Assembly (NCBI GenBank): GCA_006226375.1 | Contig: SBHC01000052.1 | Span: 62,001 to 126,000, forward strand | Direction: 5' to 3' | Length of the DNA: 64,000 nt | From: Deltaproteobacteria bacterium | GTDB lineage: Bacteria > Myxococcota_C > UBA6777 | Shown here: piece after piece, positions 1 to 7,751 of the stretch | Layout: each line of letters opens with the position of its first letter | How positions within the stretch are numbered: the first letter of the stretch is position 1 | Translations under genes and position numbers: made by a program | The notes under the pieces: model-generated | Database searches by the model: none | Told to the model about the DNA's origin: nothing | Seen by the model: only the letters and a program-made list of their open reading frames with translations

Positions 1-1975
1 AGGGCACGCGCGGTGTGCCTGGGAACGACTTGACCAACGTTTGCGCGACCTTCAGGGTGTACTTTCCTTGTCCGTCCGATTGGACATCGTAGCTTTGGAT
101 GTGCCGGTTGGTGTTGACCACCAGGAGCTTACCATCCGGTGAAAAGGTGAGCGACTGGATGTATTCGTTGAATTGCTCGTCGGGGGAGGCGTTCTGTCTG
201 TGGAGGACCTGACCCGTTTGGGTGTTGAGCAACATAATCCAACCGCGGCTGTTGCCGATGGCTGCGAGGGTTCCCTTCTTGTAGATGGCGTACTTGGAGC
301 CAAAACCAGCCACAAACTCGGCTTTCTTGGGTGCAGCGGTGGAGTCGTCCCAGCGGAACATCGAGCCGTAGCTTTGGGTGTACATGTCGCCGGTTGTGGG
401 GTGGAAGCCTACCTTCTGGATCTCCGAGATGAACTGGGTCGAGATCTCGTAGACTTTTTCTTCGGTTCCTGCTGGAACGCCCTGTGCATCGGTGGAAATG
501 TCCAAGGTCAGGATCTTGGTGTAGTTGAAGGGCGCCAGCACCAAACGATCAAGCTTGGGGTGAAAGGCTATGGTGCGGAACTCGGGGTCGACAGGAGAAC
601 CCAAGGGGATACGTTTGAGCAACTTAAGCTCGGGGACGGAGTACAGGTCCAGGGAGCTATAGTGAGCCAGCGTGAGGAGCTTGCCGTTGGGATGAATCGT
701 GAGGCGCGACTTCTGGAACTCGTTGCCGTTTTCGTACCCTTTGATCTCGGGGACAACCTTGCGCTTGAACTCCAGCGATATGCCGTTGGCGTCGAGGCTT
801 GCGCGGAAATGGAAGAGCCGAACGGTGCGTGTGCGGGTCTTGGAGTCGTAGACAAACTGGTAGAGAATCAGGTCACGACCGTCGCCACCCCAAGCCAACA
901 TGTACACCTGCTCGATAGGTAGAATTGCATAGCTTCGGACGCTTGGCTGACCTTTGGCGTCGTAGCTCAAACCCCACACCGTAATCTTCTTCCCGTCGGA
1001 CTGTGCGATAAGATCGGCCTGCTTGTTGAGGTCGAAGGTGCTGATGTAGTTATCGGTGGGGGGGAGTCCCATCAACCACTCGATCTTTCCACCTTTCAAC
1101 TCGTTGGGTGCTGCCGGAAAGGTCAGACGCGAAAGCTTCAAGCTCTTGCCATCGTCGTTGCGCTCCAGCGCGATCTTGCGCGAACTGCTGTAGGCATACA
1201 CGTCGGTTTTGGAGAAGGCGATGTGGTAAGCCGGCGGGCTGTAATGCAGCTCATAATCCAACGAGCAGGTCGTGTTGGGTTGAACGCAGCCTTCGTCGAC
1301 GTAGCCGTCGCAGTCGTTGTCGATATCGTCGCAGACTTCGCGGTCTTTGGGGTCGTTGGAGTGTTCTGGAATCGCGCGTCCCTGACAGGCTCCCCATGAC
1401 TGGTCAAACTGACACATCTGCTTGCCGCGAGCGCAGGAGGTGGTGTCGCTGGAGTAGTGTTTGGTGCGGCAGTCCTGGGTTGCACCGGACAAGCACTCTC
1501 CCTTGGCGAGGGTTTGAACCTTGGGAGCGGGGACTTTGTAGTCGTCGTCGGGTGTGACGCTTGGGTCGTCGGTGACAGGTCCGCTGTCCGTGGGGCCAGC
1601 GTCGATACCGGGGCCGTTGTCTGTGGGACCTCCGTCGGTGGTGCCTGGCTCGCTGGAACCACCTTCTCGGGGCTGGGGAGGCTCTGTGTTGGTGGGTTCC
1701 GTGGTGCCACCGTCAGTGGGGGCAACGCTCTTGCAGGTCTGTTGCTGACACAGCAAGGGAGACTGGCAATCTTGGGTCAACTGGCAGGACTGTCCAGGTC
1801 CTTTGGTGCCTGCACCCACCGCTTTGCAAAGTCCTTGAAGACAGACCGCATCGTTCGCACAGTCGGCGTTTTCGGTGCACTGGGAGATGGGTCCAACAAT
1901 GTATCCACAACCAACGAAGAACATTCCAGCGAGAACAAAGCCGCTCAGGGCTGCGAGAAGCTTAATGTGTTTCAT
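1..1975 (-). CDS. Secreted lipoprotein with MopE-like motif and WD40-like repeats (3' end outside window)
   Basis: An open frame runs from an ATG at 1975 to the window edge (658 codons, no stop seen). The N-terminus is a lipoprotein signal (hydrophobic LAALSGFVLAGMFFVGC; lipidated Cys around residue 24). Next come two short Cys-rich segments, a Pro/Gly/Asp/Thr-rich linker (about residues 80-150) and one MopE-like metal-binding-type motif, CDDIDNDCDGYVDEGC. The remainder reads like WD40/YVTN-type beta-propeller strands, with phrases such as LTFSPDGKLLVVNTN and IAFHPKLDRLVLAP. It is probably a surface lipoprotein. It is the last visible gene of the sigma/anti-sigma/caspase run, separated from the caspase gene by about 155 bases. 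Its function is unknown. Confidence 0.8.
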   Translation of the reverse strand, partial: MKHIKLLAALSGFVLAGMFFVGCGYIVGPISQCTENADCANDAVCLQGLCKAVGAGTKGPGQSCQLTQDCQSPLLCQQQTCKSVAPTDGGTTEPTNTEPPQPREGGSSEPGTTDGGPTDNGPGIDAGPTDSGPVTDDPSVTPDDDYKVPAPKVQTLAKGECLSGATQDCRTKHYSSDTTSCARGKQMCQFDQSWGACQGRAIPEHSNDPKDREVCDDIDNDCDGYVDEGCVQPNTTCSLDYELHYSPPAYHIAFSKTDVYAYSSSRKIALERNDDGKSLKLSRLTFPAAPNELKGGKIEWLMGLPPTDNYISTFDLNKQADLIAQSDGKKITVWGLSYDAKGQPSVRSYAILPIEQVYMLAWGGDGRDLILYQFVYDSKTRTRTVRLFHFRASLDANGISLEFKRKVVPEIKGYENGNEFQKSRLTIHPNGKLLTLAHYSSLDLYSVPELKLLKRIPLGSPVDPEFRTIAFHPKLDRLVLAPFNYTKILTLDISTDAQGVPAGTEEKVYEISTQFISEIQKVGFHPTTGDMYTQSYGSMFRWDDSTAAPKKAEFVAGFGSKYAIYKKGTLAAIGNSRGWIMLLNTQTGQVLHRQNASPDEQFNEYIQSLTFSPDGKLLVVNTNRHIQSYDVQSDGQGKYTLKVAQTLVKSFPGTPRVP

Positions 1976-2131
1976 GACAAAGAATCCTTTCAAGGACAAA
2001 ACGACGGAACCTTCTTCTTCACGCCAGTCACGGTTGAAGCCATGACGGTAGTGATGGTGGAGTGTGAAGAGTCAGTTCCAGGTCAGGTGTTCAAGGCAGC
2101 TTACAGAGCTTGGGGCCAGCAAGCGGCTTTG

Positions 2132-3715
2132 TTAAAGTTTCCAGACAAACGCAGTGGCGACGTGCCAGAAGAGAGAGAGTCCGGAGCCCCCTGACGTTGG
2201 GGTGTAGTCACCGCCGATGGCTGCGTTGAGTCGCAGCCCCCATTGACGATGCCACCAGGTAAAGCTTGTGAGTCCTCCAAACGCGGCGGTCAGGTTGATG
2301 GAGCCATTCCCGCCAGGGAGGTGTTGAAAGACCAGCCCGCCTTGTGCAAACGCACCGACGAACCAGCGACTGTGAATCCGTTCAAACACGAGGGGCCATC
2401 CGGCCGCAGCCTGGACAGTGACTCGTGAGAGAGAGAAGGTTTTGCCGGGCAGAAACCCATGGGTAAAGCCCAGGCCGGTTTGAAACCAGCGCCAGCGAAA
2501 GTCGAGGTTGACGCTGGGTTGGATGTCACGAAGCGTGTCATCACCTTGTTGGGTCACGCCCAAGCTCAGCGCGATGGAGCGTTCGGTTGATGCCCGTGAG
2601 CGTGGTGGCTCCACTCGCGCAGGAAGGATGAGGCCTTTGCTGCGGAGAGAGCTAACGCGACGACAGGGATACGCGCTCCACTTCTTGCTGAGTTGAAGCT
2701 CCCCACCTTTCGGAAGGATGACGTTCTGTTGGTAGCATTGTTTGCGATGTTTCCACTGGACCACACCTTTGCCATCGACCACAGAAAGAGTGAGAGGGCG
2801 GCGCTTTGATTTGCGGTGCGACCACACAAAGTTGGCGACGGCCACATACAGGGTACCTACCACGTTGGCGCCGATGGTTAGGCGGCTTCGGTAGGCAGGT
2901 GCCAGCGCATACGGACGAGCCCGGCGCATCACCACCAGCTGTTGGGGCTTTTGGCCTGTCACTCTCTTGACCGCGCGGCTGGTGAAGTCAAACAGCTCGT
3001 CAACAGAGATCTTTCCGTCGCGGTCGAGATCGGCGGGGCCTTTCAGCCCTTGGAGCAGATGGTAGGTAAAGACCGAGGCCTTGTACTGGTTTAACTCCCA
3101 CGACATCTCCAGGCTGGATGTGATGATCCGAAAGCCTTGCTCTTGCCCCTGGTTTGGGCTTCTCAAGCGGCTGATGTTGATCGGGATGCGGTAACCTACA
3201 CCTTTCAAACGACCGCTCTGCAGCAGGTGACGGTAACGCTTTTGGCTACCAAACAAGCGGATGATCTCGCCGCTAAAGCAGGCGTCAAAGATGGCAAACT
3301 TTCGCTTCACCTGCAAGCTCTTGAAGGTCGAGAGGAACTCCTGGTAGGTGAAGTCGTTTTTGGTTTGGTTCCCCATGTGGAGTTGTTTGCGGTCGGCGTG
3401 ACCGGAGTAATAGAAGAGAAAGGTGTCGACCTGTGGCTTTTGGAGGAAACGTTGCTGGAGCTTCTTCATGTGCCGGCGCAAGCTGTCAGGCGACTGGTTG
3501 ACCAGAGTCTTGACCTGAAAGCCGAGGCGGCGCAATTCGCGAGCCAGCGGCTGGAGGTCGCCTTGCAGCGCGTAGCGAAGGTACGGGTCTTTCTTCCACC
3601 CCGACTGGTTCACCACCAGCAACGCGACGCGGCGGTCTTGTGCGAAAGCCTGGGTGGTAAACCCAAGCCCCAACGCGCATCCGAGCAGCCAACAATGTAT
3701 CCAGAAACGAAGCAT
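2132..3715 (-). CDS. Secreted caspase-like (peptidase C14 fold) protein with C-terminal barrel-like domain
   Basis: 527 residues. A signal peptide (about residues 1-26, ending AQAFAQ-like) is followed by a caspase-fold domain at about 27-260. Both catalytic signatures are visible: His106 in FYYSGHAD and Cys146 in FAIFDACFSG. An EF-hand-like loop, DLDRDGKISVDEL, sits near residue 235. The C-terminal half (about 370-527) is rich in alternating hydrophobic/aromatic strands and ends in Leu after VATAFVWKL, which suggests an outer-membrane beta-barrel. This is inference. It lies 59 bases downstream of the anti-sigma-like gene in the ECF sigma run. Bacterial caspase-like proteins usually cleave after Arg/Lys; the substrate here is unknown. 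Confidence 0.85.
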   Translation of the reverse strand: MLRFWIHCWLLGCALGLGFTTQAFAQDRRVALLVVNQSGWKKDPYLRYALQGDLQPLARELRRLGFQVKTLVNQSPDSLRRHMKKLQQRFLQKPQVDTFLFYYSGHADRKQLHMGNQTKNDFTYQEFLSTFKSLQVKRKFAIFDACFSGEIIRLFGSQKRYRHLLQSGRLKGVGYRIPINISRLRSPNQGQEQGFRIITSSLEMSWELNQYKASVFTYHLLQGLKGPADLDRDGKISVDELFDFTSRAVKRVTGQKPQQLVVMRRARPYALAPAYRSRLTIGANVVGTLYVAVANFVWSHRKSKRRPLTLSVVDGKGVVQWKHRKQCYQQNVILPKGGELQLSKKWSAYPCRRVSSLRSKGLILPARVEPPRSRASTERSIALSLGVTQQGDDTLRDIQPSVNLDFRWRWFQTGLGFTHGFLPGKTFSLSRVTVQAAAGWPLVFERIHSRWFVGAFAQGGLVFQHLPGGNGSINLTAAFGGLTSFTWWHRQWGLRLNAAIGGDYTPTSGGSGLSLFWHVATAFVWKL

Positions 3716-3774
3716 GATCTTCTCTTTATACCAACAAACAAGAGGACTTCTTGTACAACAACTCTCGATGGAAC

Positions 3775-4563
3775 TTACTTCCGAGAGGTTTTCCGAATCA
3801 ACAGGGTTTGGATCTTCCAGGGACCAGGCAACGACTTCATCGCTTGCAACGATTGGTTGGCTTGTTGAAACGCTTGTTCCACAGCTTGCTTGACCGCAGA
3901 GGTCGCAAACGGCTGGTTGCTGTATAGCACAAAAAAGCGTTCCAATCCCAGGTAGTTGTCCAGGGCGAGGCTTGTGTCGCGGGGCAAGGTTCCGGTTCCT
4001 GGTTGGACCTGGATGCTGCTCGCGCCGCCAAGGGGTGCAAACACGGAGGTTTCGCCTCGCTCGTTCACGCTGATCAGCATGACATGTGTAGCACCCGGCA
4101 CCTGGTAGGAGAGCTGAACGCCGTCCCTTGCAAACAGCTGCTCACCGAGTCGTGTAGCTTGCTTGTGCAGGTAGCCTTGGGGCGTATACCGAGAGTGGTA
4201 CAACTGGAACGAAGGCGTCCCGCTTTTGGGGATGAAGGTGCGAGGTTCCACCGTGTTGTTGGTGCCGGACGCGCTGAAGTTGCCGGTCTGCCAAACCAAC
4301 AGCAAGGCACAGGCAGCGACCAAGGTCGGCGCGAGGAGCCATTGCCACTGGCGTCGTAACCGCTCCCACATCGAATCTTGGGTGGAGGTCTCAATGGCAG
4401 AGCGAGCCGGTGCTGTCGACTCTACGCTCTCGGGGATGGTTTGGAACATCCGCTCGAAGAGGTCATCGGACGGCGCGTGGGCCTGCTTGTAGTTTTGATA
4501 GAAAGCCTTCAGGGTGTCATCAACTTGCTTCGTTGATGTGGGGGGCTTGGTCTCCCTCTCCAT
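3775..4563 (-). CDS. Membrane anti-sigma-like protein with DUF4384-type periplasmic domain
   Basis: 262 residues. A cytoplasmic N-terminal region (about 1-85) contains a helix-rich stretch typical of anti-sigma factors, but no HxxxCxxC zinc motif. One membrane segment follows at about 92-110 (LLAPTLVAACALLLVW). The periplasmic part contains a beta-rich section (QLSYQVPGATHVMLISV, then LGLERFFVLYS) resembling the DUF4384/anti-sigma periplasmic domains often found beside caspase-like genes. It lies 62 bases downstream of the ECF sigma gene in the same direction, so the likely role is to hold that sigma factor inactive. The role is inferred from position and topology. Confidence 0.65.
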   Translation of the reverse strand: MERETKPPTSTKQVDDTLKAFYQNYKQAHAPSDDLFERMFQTIPESVESTAPARSAIETSTQDSMWERLRRQWQWLLAPTLVAACALLLVWQTGNFSASGTNNTVEPRTFIPKSGTPSFQLYHSRYTPQGYLHKQATRLGEQLFARDGVQLSYQVPGATHVMLISVNERGETSVFAPLGGASSIQVQPGTGTLPRDTSLALDNYLGLERFFVLYSNQPFATSAVKQAVEQAFQQANQSLQAMKSLPGPWKIQTLLIRKTSRK

Positions 4564-4625
4564 AAGGCTTCTCCTTTATGCTTGAAAAGTCGGAGGGGCA
4601 AAGGTTGCGTTGACGTGTCCCATGT

Positions 4626-5207
4626 CTACGAAGAGGGGTGGTACACGCGTTGGACTTCCGTTCGCAACAGCTTGAGCGCCCGGTGAAGTCGTGACTTGGC
4701 GGTGCCTTCTGCGATCTCCAGCACGCCGGCCAGCTCCTGAATGGAAAGCTCCTCCATGTAGTGAAGGAGCAGCACCTCGCGGTGCTTGGGTGCGAGGGTT
4801 TCGATGCAAGCGTGAAGCGCTTCGTCGCGCTGCTGAATCCAAACCCACTCTTCCTGAACAGGGGCTGTGACTTGATCGTCGTTGGGGGTGTCGATGTCGT
4901 CGTCGACAAGCTGATCGTGCTTGTGTTTGCGGAAATGCTTCCACGCTACACGCCGACCCAGCAAGAACACCCAGGTTTTCAAAGATGCGTCGCCGCGGTA
5001 ACGCTCGAACGAACGCCACAGCTCGACAAAGGTTTCTTGGGCGAGGTCTTCGGCCTCCGCAGGCGCACAACCCATTCCCTGGAAGAAGGCAAACAACGAC
5101 GGAAGATACTCTTGCACTAGGCTGCGGCACGCCATTGGGTCGTGTCGCTTGAGCGCTTCGAGCCATTCGTCCGGGTTGGCTTTCCACCGTTTGTGTTGGG
5201 CTGACAA
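4626..5207 (-). CDS. ECF-type RNA polymerase sigma factor
   Basis: 193 residues, the normal ECF length. Sigma region 2 (about 28-95) carries the typical AEDLAQETFVELWRSFERY and SLKTWVFLLGRRVAWKHFRK. Region 4 (about 130-185) has the helix-turn-helix LSIQELAGVLEIAEGTAKSRLHRAL (given here as its key parts: QELA, EGTAKSRLHRA). There is an acidic linker between them. It is the first gene of a minus-strand run with an anti-sigma-like protein, a caspase-like protein and a lipoprotein. Autoregulation is likely: a GGAAC-type -35 element lies about 100 bases upstream. Confidence 0.92.
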   Translation of the reverse strand: MSAQHKRWKANPDEWLEALKRHDPMACRSLVQEYLPSLFAFFQGMGCAPAEAEDLAQETFVELWRSFERYRGDASLKTWVFLLGRRVAWKHFRKHKHDQLVDDDIDTPNDDQVTAPVQEEWVWIQQRDEALHACIETLAPKHREVLLLHYMEELSIQELAGVLEIAEGTAKSRLHRALKLLRTEVQRVYHPSS

Positions 5208-5284
5208 CTTGAAACTCCATCACTGTTCCTTGTCGTGTGCTCTGCGAGGGTCCATCTCTCTCGCTTCTGGCTACGTCGACAGGG

Positions 5285-5312
5285 TAGTACCGGGTCCTCA
5301 CCAAACTGTTCC
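5285..5312 (-). promoter_or_regulatory. Possible ECF-type promoter of the sigma/anti-sigma/caspase operon
   Basis: On the minus strand a GGAACA element (5307-5312) is followed after about 16 bases by GTACTA (5285-5290). GGAAC is the usual -35 core for RpoE-like ECF sigma factors. It sits upstream of the ECF sigma gene, so autoregulation is plausible. The -10 is not a strong match to a known consensus. Confidence 0.3.
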
Positions 5313-5323
5313 AAAAAAAGTGG

Positions 5324-5342
5324 AAAAAAGTTTAACTTTTTT
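5324..5342. repeat. Perfect 9-bp inverted repeat upstream of the ECF operon
   Basis: AAAAAAGTT and AACTTTTTT form a perfect inverted repeat with a 1-base spacer. It lies just upstream of the candidate ECF promoter, between divergent genes (ECF operon and parB-like gene). It could be an operator or an intrinsically curved A/T tract. It is not a terminator for either neighbour because both genes read away from it. Confidence 0.5.
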
Positions 5343-5456
5343 GCAACGGTCTGACTTCGTTCGGATTTTTGAGGTGGTGTTTGGGGCGAGGAAAGGGAGG
5401 GTAGGCGCGCACCACCTCGAAGGGATGAGCATAACACGTTTTCCCTTCGTGTTCGC

Positions 5457-5486
5457 TTGACACTGGATTGGTGTGTTCGTTACAAC
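5457..5486 (+). promoter_or_regulatory. Predicted sigma-70 promoter of the ParB-like gene
   Basis: A consensus TTGACA (5457-5462), an 18-base spacer and TACAAC (5481-5486). It lies about 57 bases before the preferred ATG at 5543. An upstream GTG at 5468 falls inside this promoter, which supports the later start. Confidence 0.45.
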
Positions 5487-5542
5487 CGTCTCACTTTGCA
5501 AACCCACCTTTCCGATCCAGCCCGGTTGCGATGGAGTCCCCC

Positions 5543-6511
5543 ATGATTGAAGTTCGTATGATGTCGATGGACCAGATTGTTGTTACCAACCCTTATTTGC
5601 GTCTGGACACGCAGATCAAAGAGCTCAAAAAAAGCATCGCAGCCATTGGCCTGATTCACCCGTTGATTGTGAATGAGAACAACGAGTTGATCGCAGGCGG
5701 GCGTCGTTACACAGCCTTGACGGACCTGGGATACACCGAAGTTCCTGTGGTCGTTGTCAAACACGACAAGCTGGAGCAAGAGCTGATCTCCATCGATGAG
5801 AACCTGATCCGTTTGCCGCTGCAGGGAGTTCCGTTGGAGCAGGCGTTGAACCGCGGTCGTGATATCTACGAAACCTTGTACCCCGACGCCAAGAAGGTGG
5901 AGACGACGGTTGAAGCCCTCAAGCCCATGATTGGTCGGCCTGCTGCTGCTGAAGATGAGGTGGAAGAAGACAAGGTGGACGGGAAAGCTTCGTACGTCGA
6001 AGTGACCGCGCAGAAGACGGGTCTTTCCGAAGGCGTGATCCGAAGTGCCATCATTCGCGATGAGTTGTCATCCGAGAGCGTCAAGGAAGCGCGGGAAAGC
6101 GGCTCCTTGGGTGCGAGCCAAACCAACGAGATCGTGAAGCTGTCGAAAGAAGATCAGGACAAGATCCTGCCGTTGGCCCGAGAACTTTCCACCAAGAAGC
6201 TGCGGGAAGTGGTGACCAAGGCGAAAGAAGAGGGCGTGGACAAGGCGATCGAAGACGTCCTGCAAGAAGAGCCCATGCCCAAAGAGTACGAGCAGCTGCT
6301 CAGCGTGGCCAAGAGGTTCAACAAGCTTTGCTCCAAGATCGTGACGGAAAATCTGGCCTGTGCTTCTCGCCATCGTCTGATTCTCGTCAAGCTTCTGGAG
6401 CAAGGACAAGACATTCTTCCTCAGGTGCTGGAGCTGAACCAGCGTCGCCCGGATCCTACCCCTGAGCCGGAGCCAGAGCCCGAACCAGAGCCGATGCCCA
6501 CTCTACTGTAA
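5543..6511 (+). CDS. ParB-family nucleoid/partition protein (orphan, KorB-like)
   Basis: 322 residues from the ATG at 5543, chosen because GGAG lies at 5533-5536 and the frame further upstream overlaps a TTGACA promoter. The N-terminal ParB/Srx-type CTPase/nuclease domain is clear: the stretch IKELKKSIAAIGLIHPLIV and box ELIAGGRRYTAL (equivalent to the GERR motif). A helix-turn-helix-like middle part follows (VTAQKTGLSEGVIRSAII; SLGASQTNEIVKLS), then a helical part. The tail is acidic/Pro repeats (PEPEPEPEPEP). There is no parA next to it, so it is an orphan ParB, perhaps a Noc/KorB-like regulator. Its last 56 bases overlap the 3' end of the convergent release-factor-like gene. Confidence 0.8.
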   Translation: MIEVRMMSMDQIVVTNPYLRLDTQIKELKKSIAAIGLIHPLIVNENNELIAGGRRYTALTDLGYTEVPVVVVKHDKLEQELISIDENLIRLPLQGVPLEQALNRGRDIYETLYPDAKKVETTVEALKPMIGRPAAAEDEVEEDKVDGKASYVEVTAQKTGLSEGVIRSAIIRDELSSESVKEARESGSLGASQTNEIVKLSKEDQDKILPLARELSTKKLREVVTKAKEEGVDKAIEDVLQEEPMPKEYEQLLSVAKRFNKLCSKIVTENLACASRHRLILVKLLEQGQDILPQVLELNQRRPDPTPEPEPEPEPEPMPTLL

Positions 6512-7583
6512 GACTGTGAGGTTGCTTGTCCCCTCCCACCCACCGGTGCAACCGCTTCTCCAGCAGCCAGGTATGAAGGAAGTCCCAGTTTGCGCTGGTG
6601 ATCTCTAGCGGTCCTTCATCCTCACAAGTTAGCCAGCCCCCATCCTTATGAAAGAACCGTCGATGCCTTGAGGTTGCTTGTTCCTCTTGCGCCTTGATGA
6701 GCGCTTGGAGCATTCGCAGCATCTTGCGCTTCTCGACCCCCGATGAAGACGGGCGGTGCGTCCCTGATAGGCTCATTTGCGTAGGAATGTGTGTGATGCG
6801 AACCCAGGAGCGGGGGCCATGACAGCAAGCTCCTCGGTTGCGATACACGTCTATCTTCCAATCTTCGGGTGGTGGGTAAGGCGGTAGGTTTGCCACCGAT
6901 GCAACGCTTACCCTGGTGCATGCTGTGACTCTCTCCCCTGTGAGTGAGCCGGGAAGAAAGGCTTCCTGTGTGTGGATGCCTTCCCATTCTCGGAAGAGAG
7001 GGTACATTCCTGGCCCTGAAAACAAAGCAACCACGGAGCGAAACTCCCACGAGTGATCTGCCGTTTCGGGCTCGCTTGGAAAGAGGGTTGCGCCCTTGTC
7101 TTCGGCCCATTGGGACAGGGTTCGGTACAAGTCGAATGTCCAGATTCTGGACGCTTCTGTTGTGTCACAGGCTTCCCAGCGAACTACAACTTCATCCGGT
7201 TCATCGTCGGGAGCGGTGGTGAGCCAACAGAAGAGAGCCGGGAGGTCACGTGCGAGGTCGTGGACTTCTTCGACAGCTTCAAGGAGCCATTCGTAGAGTG
7301 TATCGGTTTCGGTGGTGCGGGAGAGGTCGGCCAGTCATTCCACATTGGTGACAAGGTCTTGGAGGCGTTGCAGCTTGTTGCTGATCTGGGTGAAGTGCTT
7401 GTGCGACCGGCACAACGGAATGGCTTGTTGTGGATCGTTCCAAATGTCGGGCGAGGCCAGCACGATGTTTCGCTGCGCAACTTCTTCTTCCGAGTGATGC
7501 TTTTGCAAGGCTTGTTGAAGATAGGGAAGGGTGTTTGCCACGACAGAAGCATGGTGTTGTAACATCGAGAGCTTGGGGGGCAT
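6456..7583 (-). pseudogene. Release factor 2-like gene with in-frame UGA (codon 83) and no GGQ or SPF motif
   Basis: One reading frame of 375 codons (RF2 length) runs from ATG 7583, preceded by AAGGA, to the stop at 6456. It is broken only by TGA at 7335-7337. Before the TGA, PDIWNDPQQA matches RF2 PDVWNEPERA. After it, EVVVRWEACDTTEASRIW matches the RF2 YLDIQAGSGGTEAQDW region, and WKIDVYRNRGACCHG...SWVRITHIPT matches LRIDVYRTSGAGGQHVN...AVRITHIPTG. The peptidyl-hydrolysis motif GGQ is CCH here, the loop is about 3 residues shorter, and the SPF stop-recognition tripeptide is LPG. It cannot work as a normal release factor. It may be a decaying paralogue, or a repurposed ribosome-binding protein made only by UGA readthrough; the stop context UGA-C is a leaky one. 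Confidence 0.75.
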
Positions 7584-7751
7584 CGCTTTGTCCTTTCGAG
7601 TTAGGGGAGCGGTGAAGGTCTGGTTTGTGGACGTTTGGCTTGCTCTTTCAGTTCGTTGTTGGCTGTTGGGAAACTTGTCTGCAATGGTTCGTCGGCCTAT
7701 AACGTTGTTGGTTTTAGTTAAACGGTTGCCTCCAAGAAAGAGGAGTGAGGC

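Noticed and set aside
173-2194. Several plus-strand frames across the first lipoprotein gene
   Set aside because: They oppose a minus-strand frame with a clear lipoprotein signal, a MopE-like motif and normal composition. They lack ribosome sites and domains.
7335-7337. Selenocysteine at the in-frame UGA of the RF2-like gene
   Set aside because: No clear SECIS hairpin after the UGA, and the family has no Cys at this point.
7184-7552. 122-codon frame inside the RF2-like gene as an alternative +1 frameshift product
   Set aside because: The residues after the UGA that match RF2 are in the zero frame, not in this one; no CUU-UGA slippery site is present.
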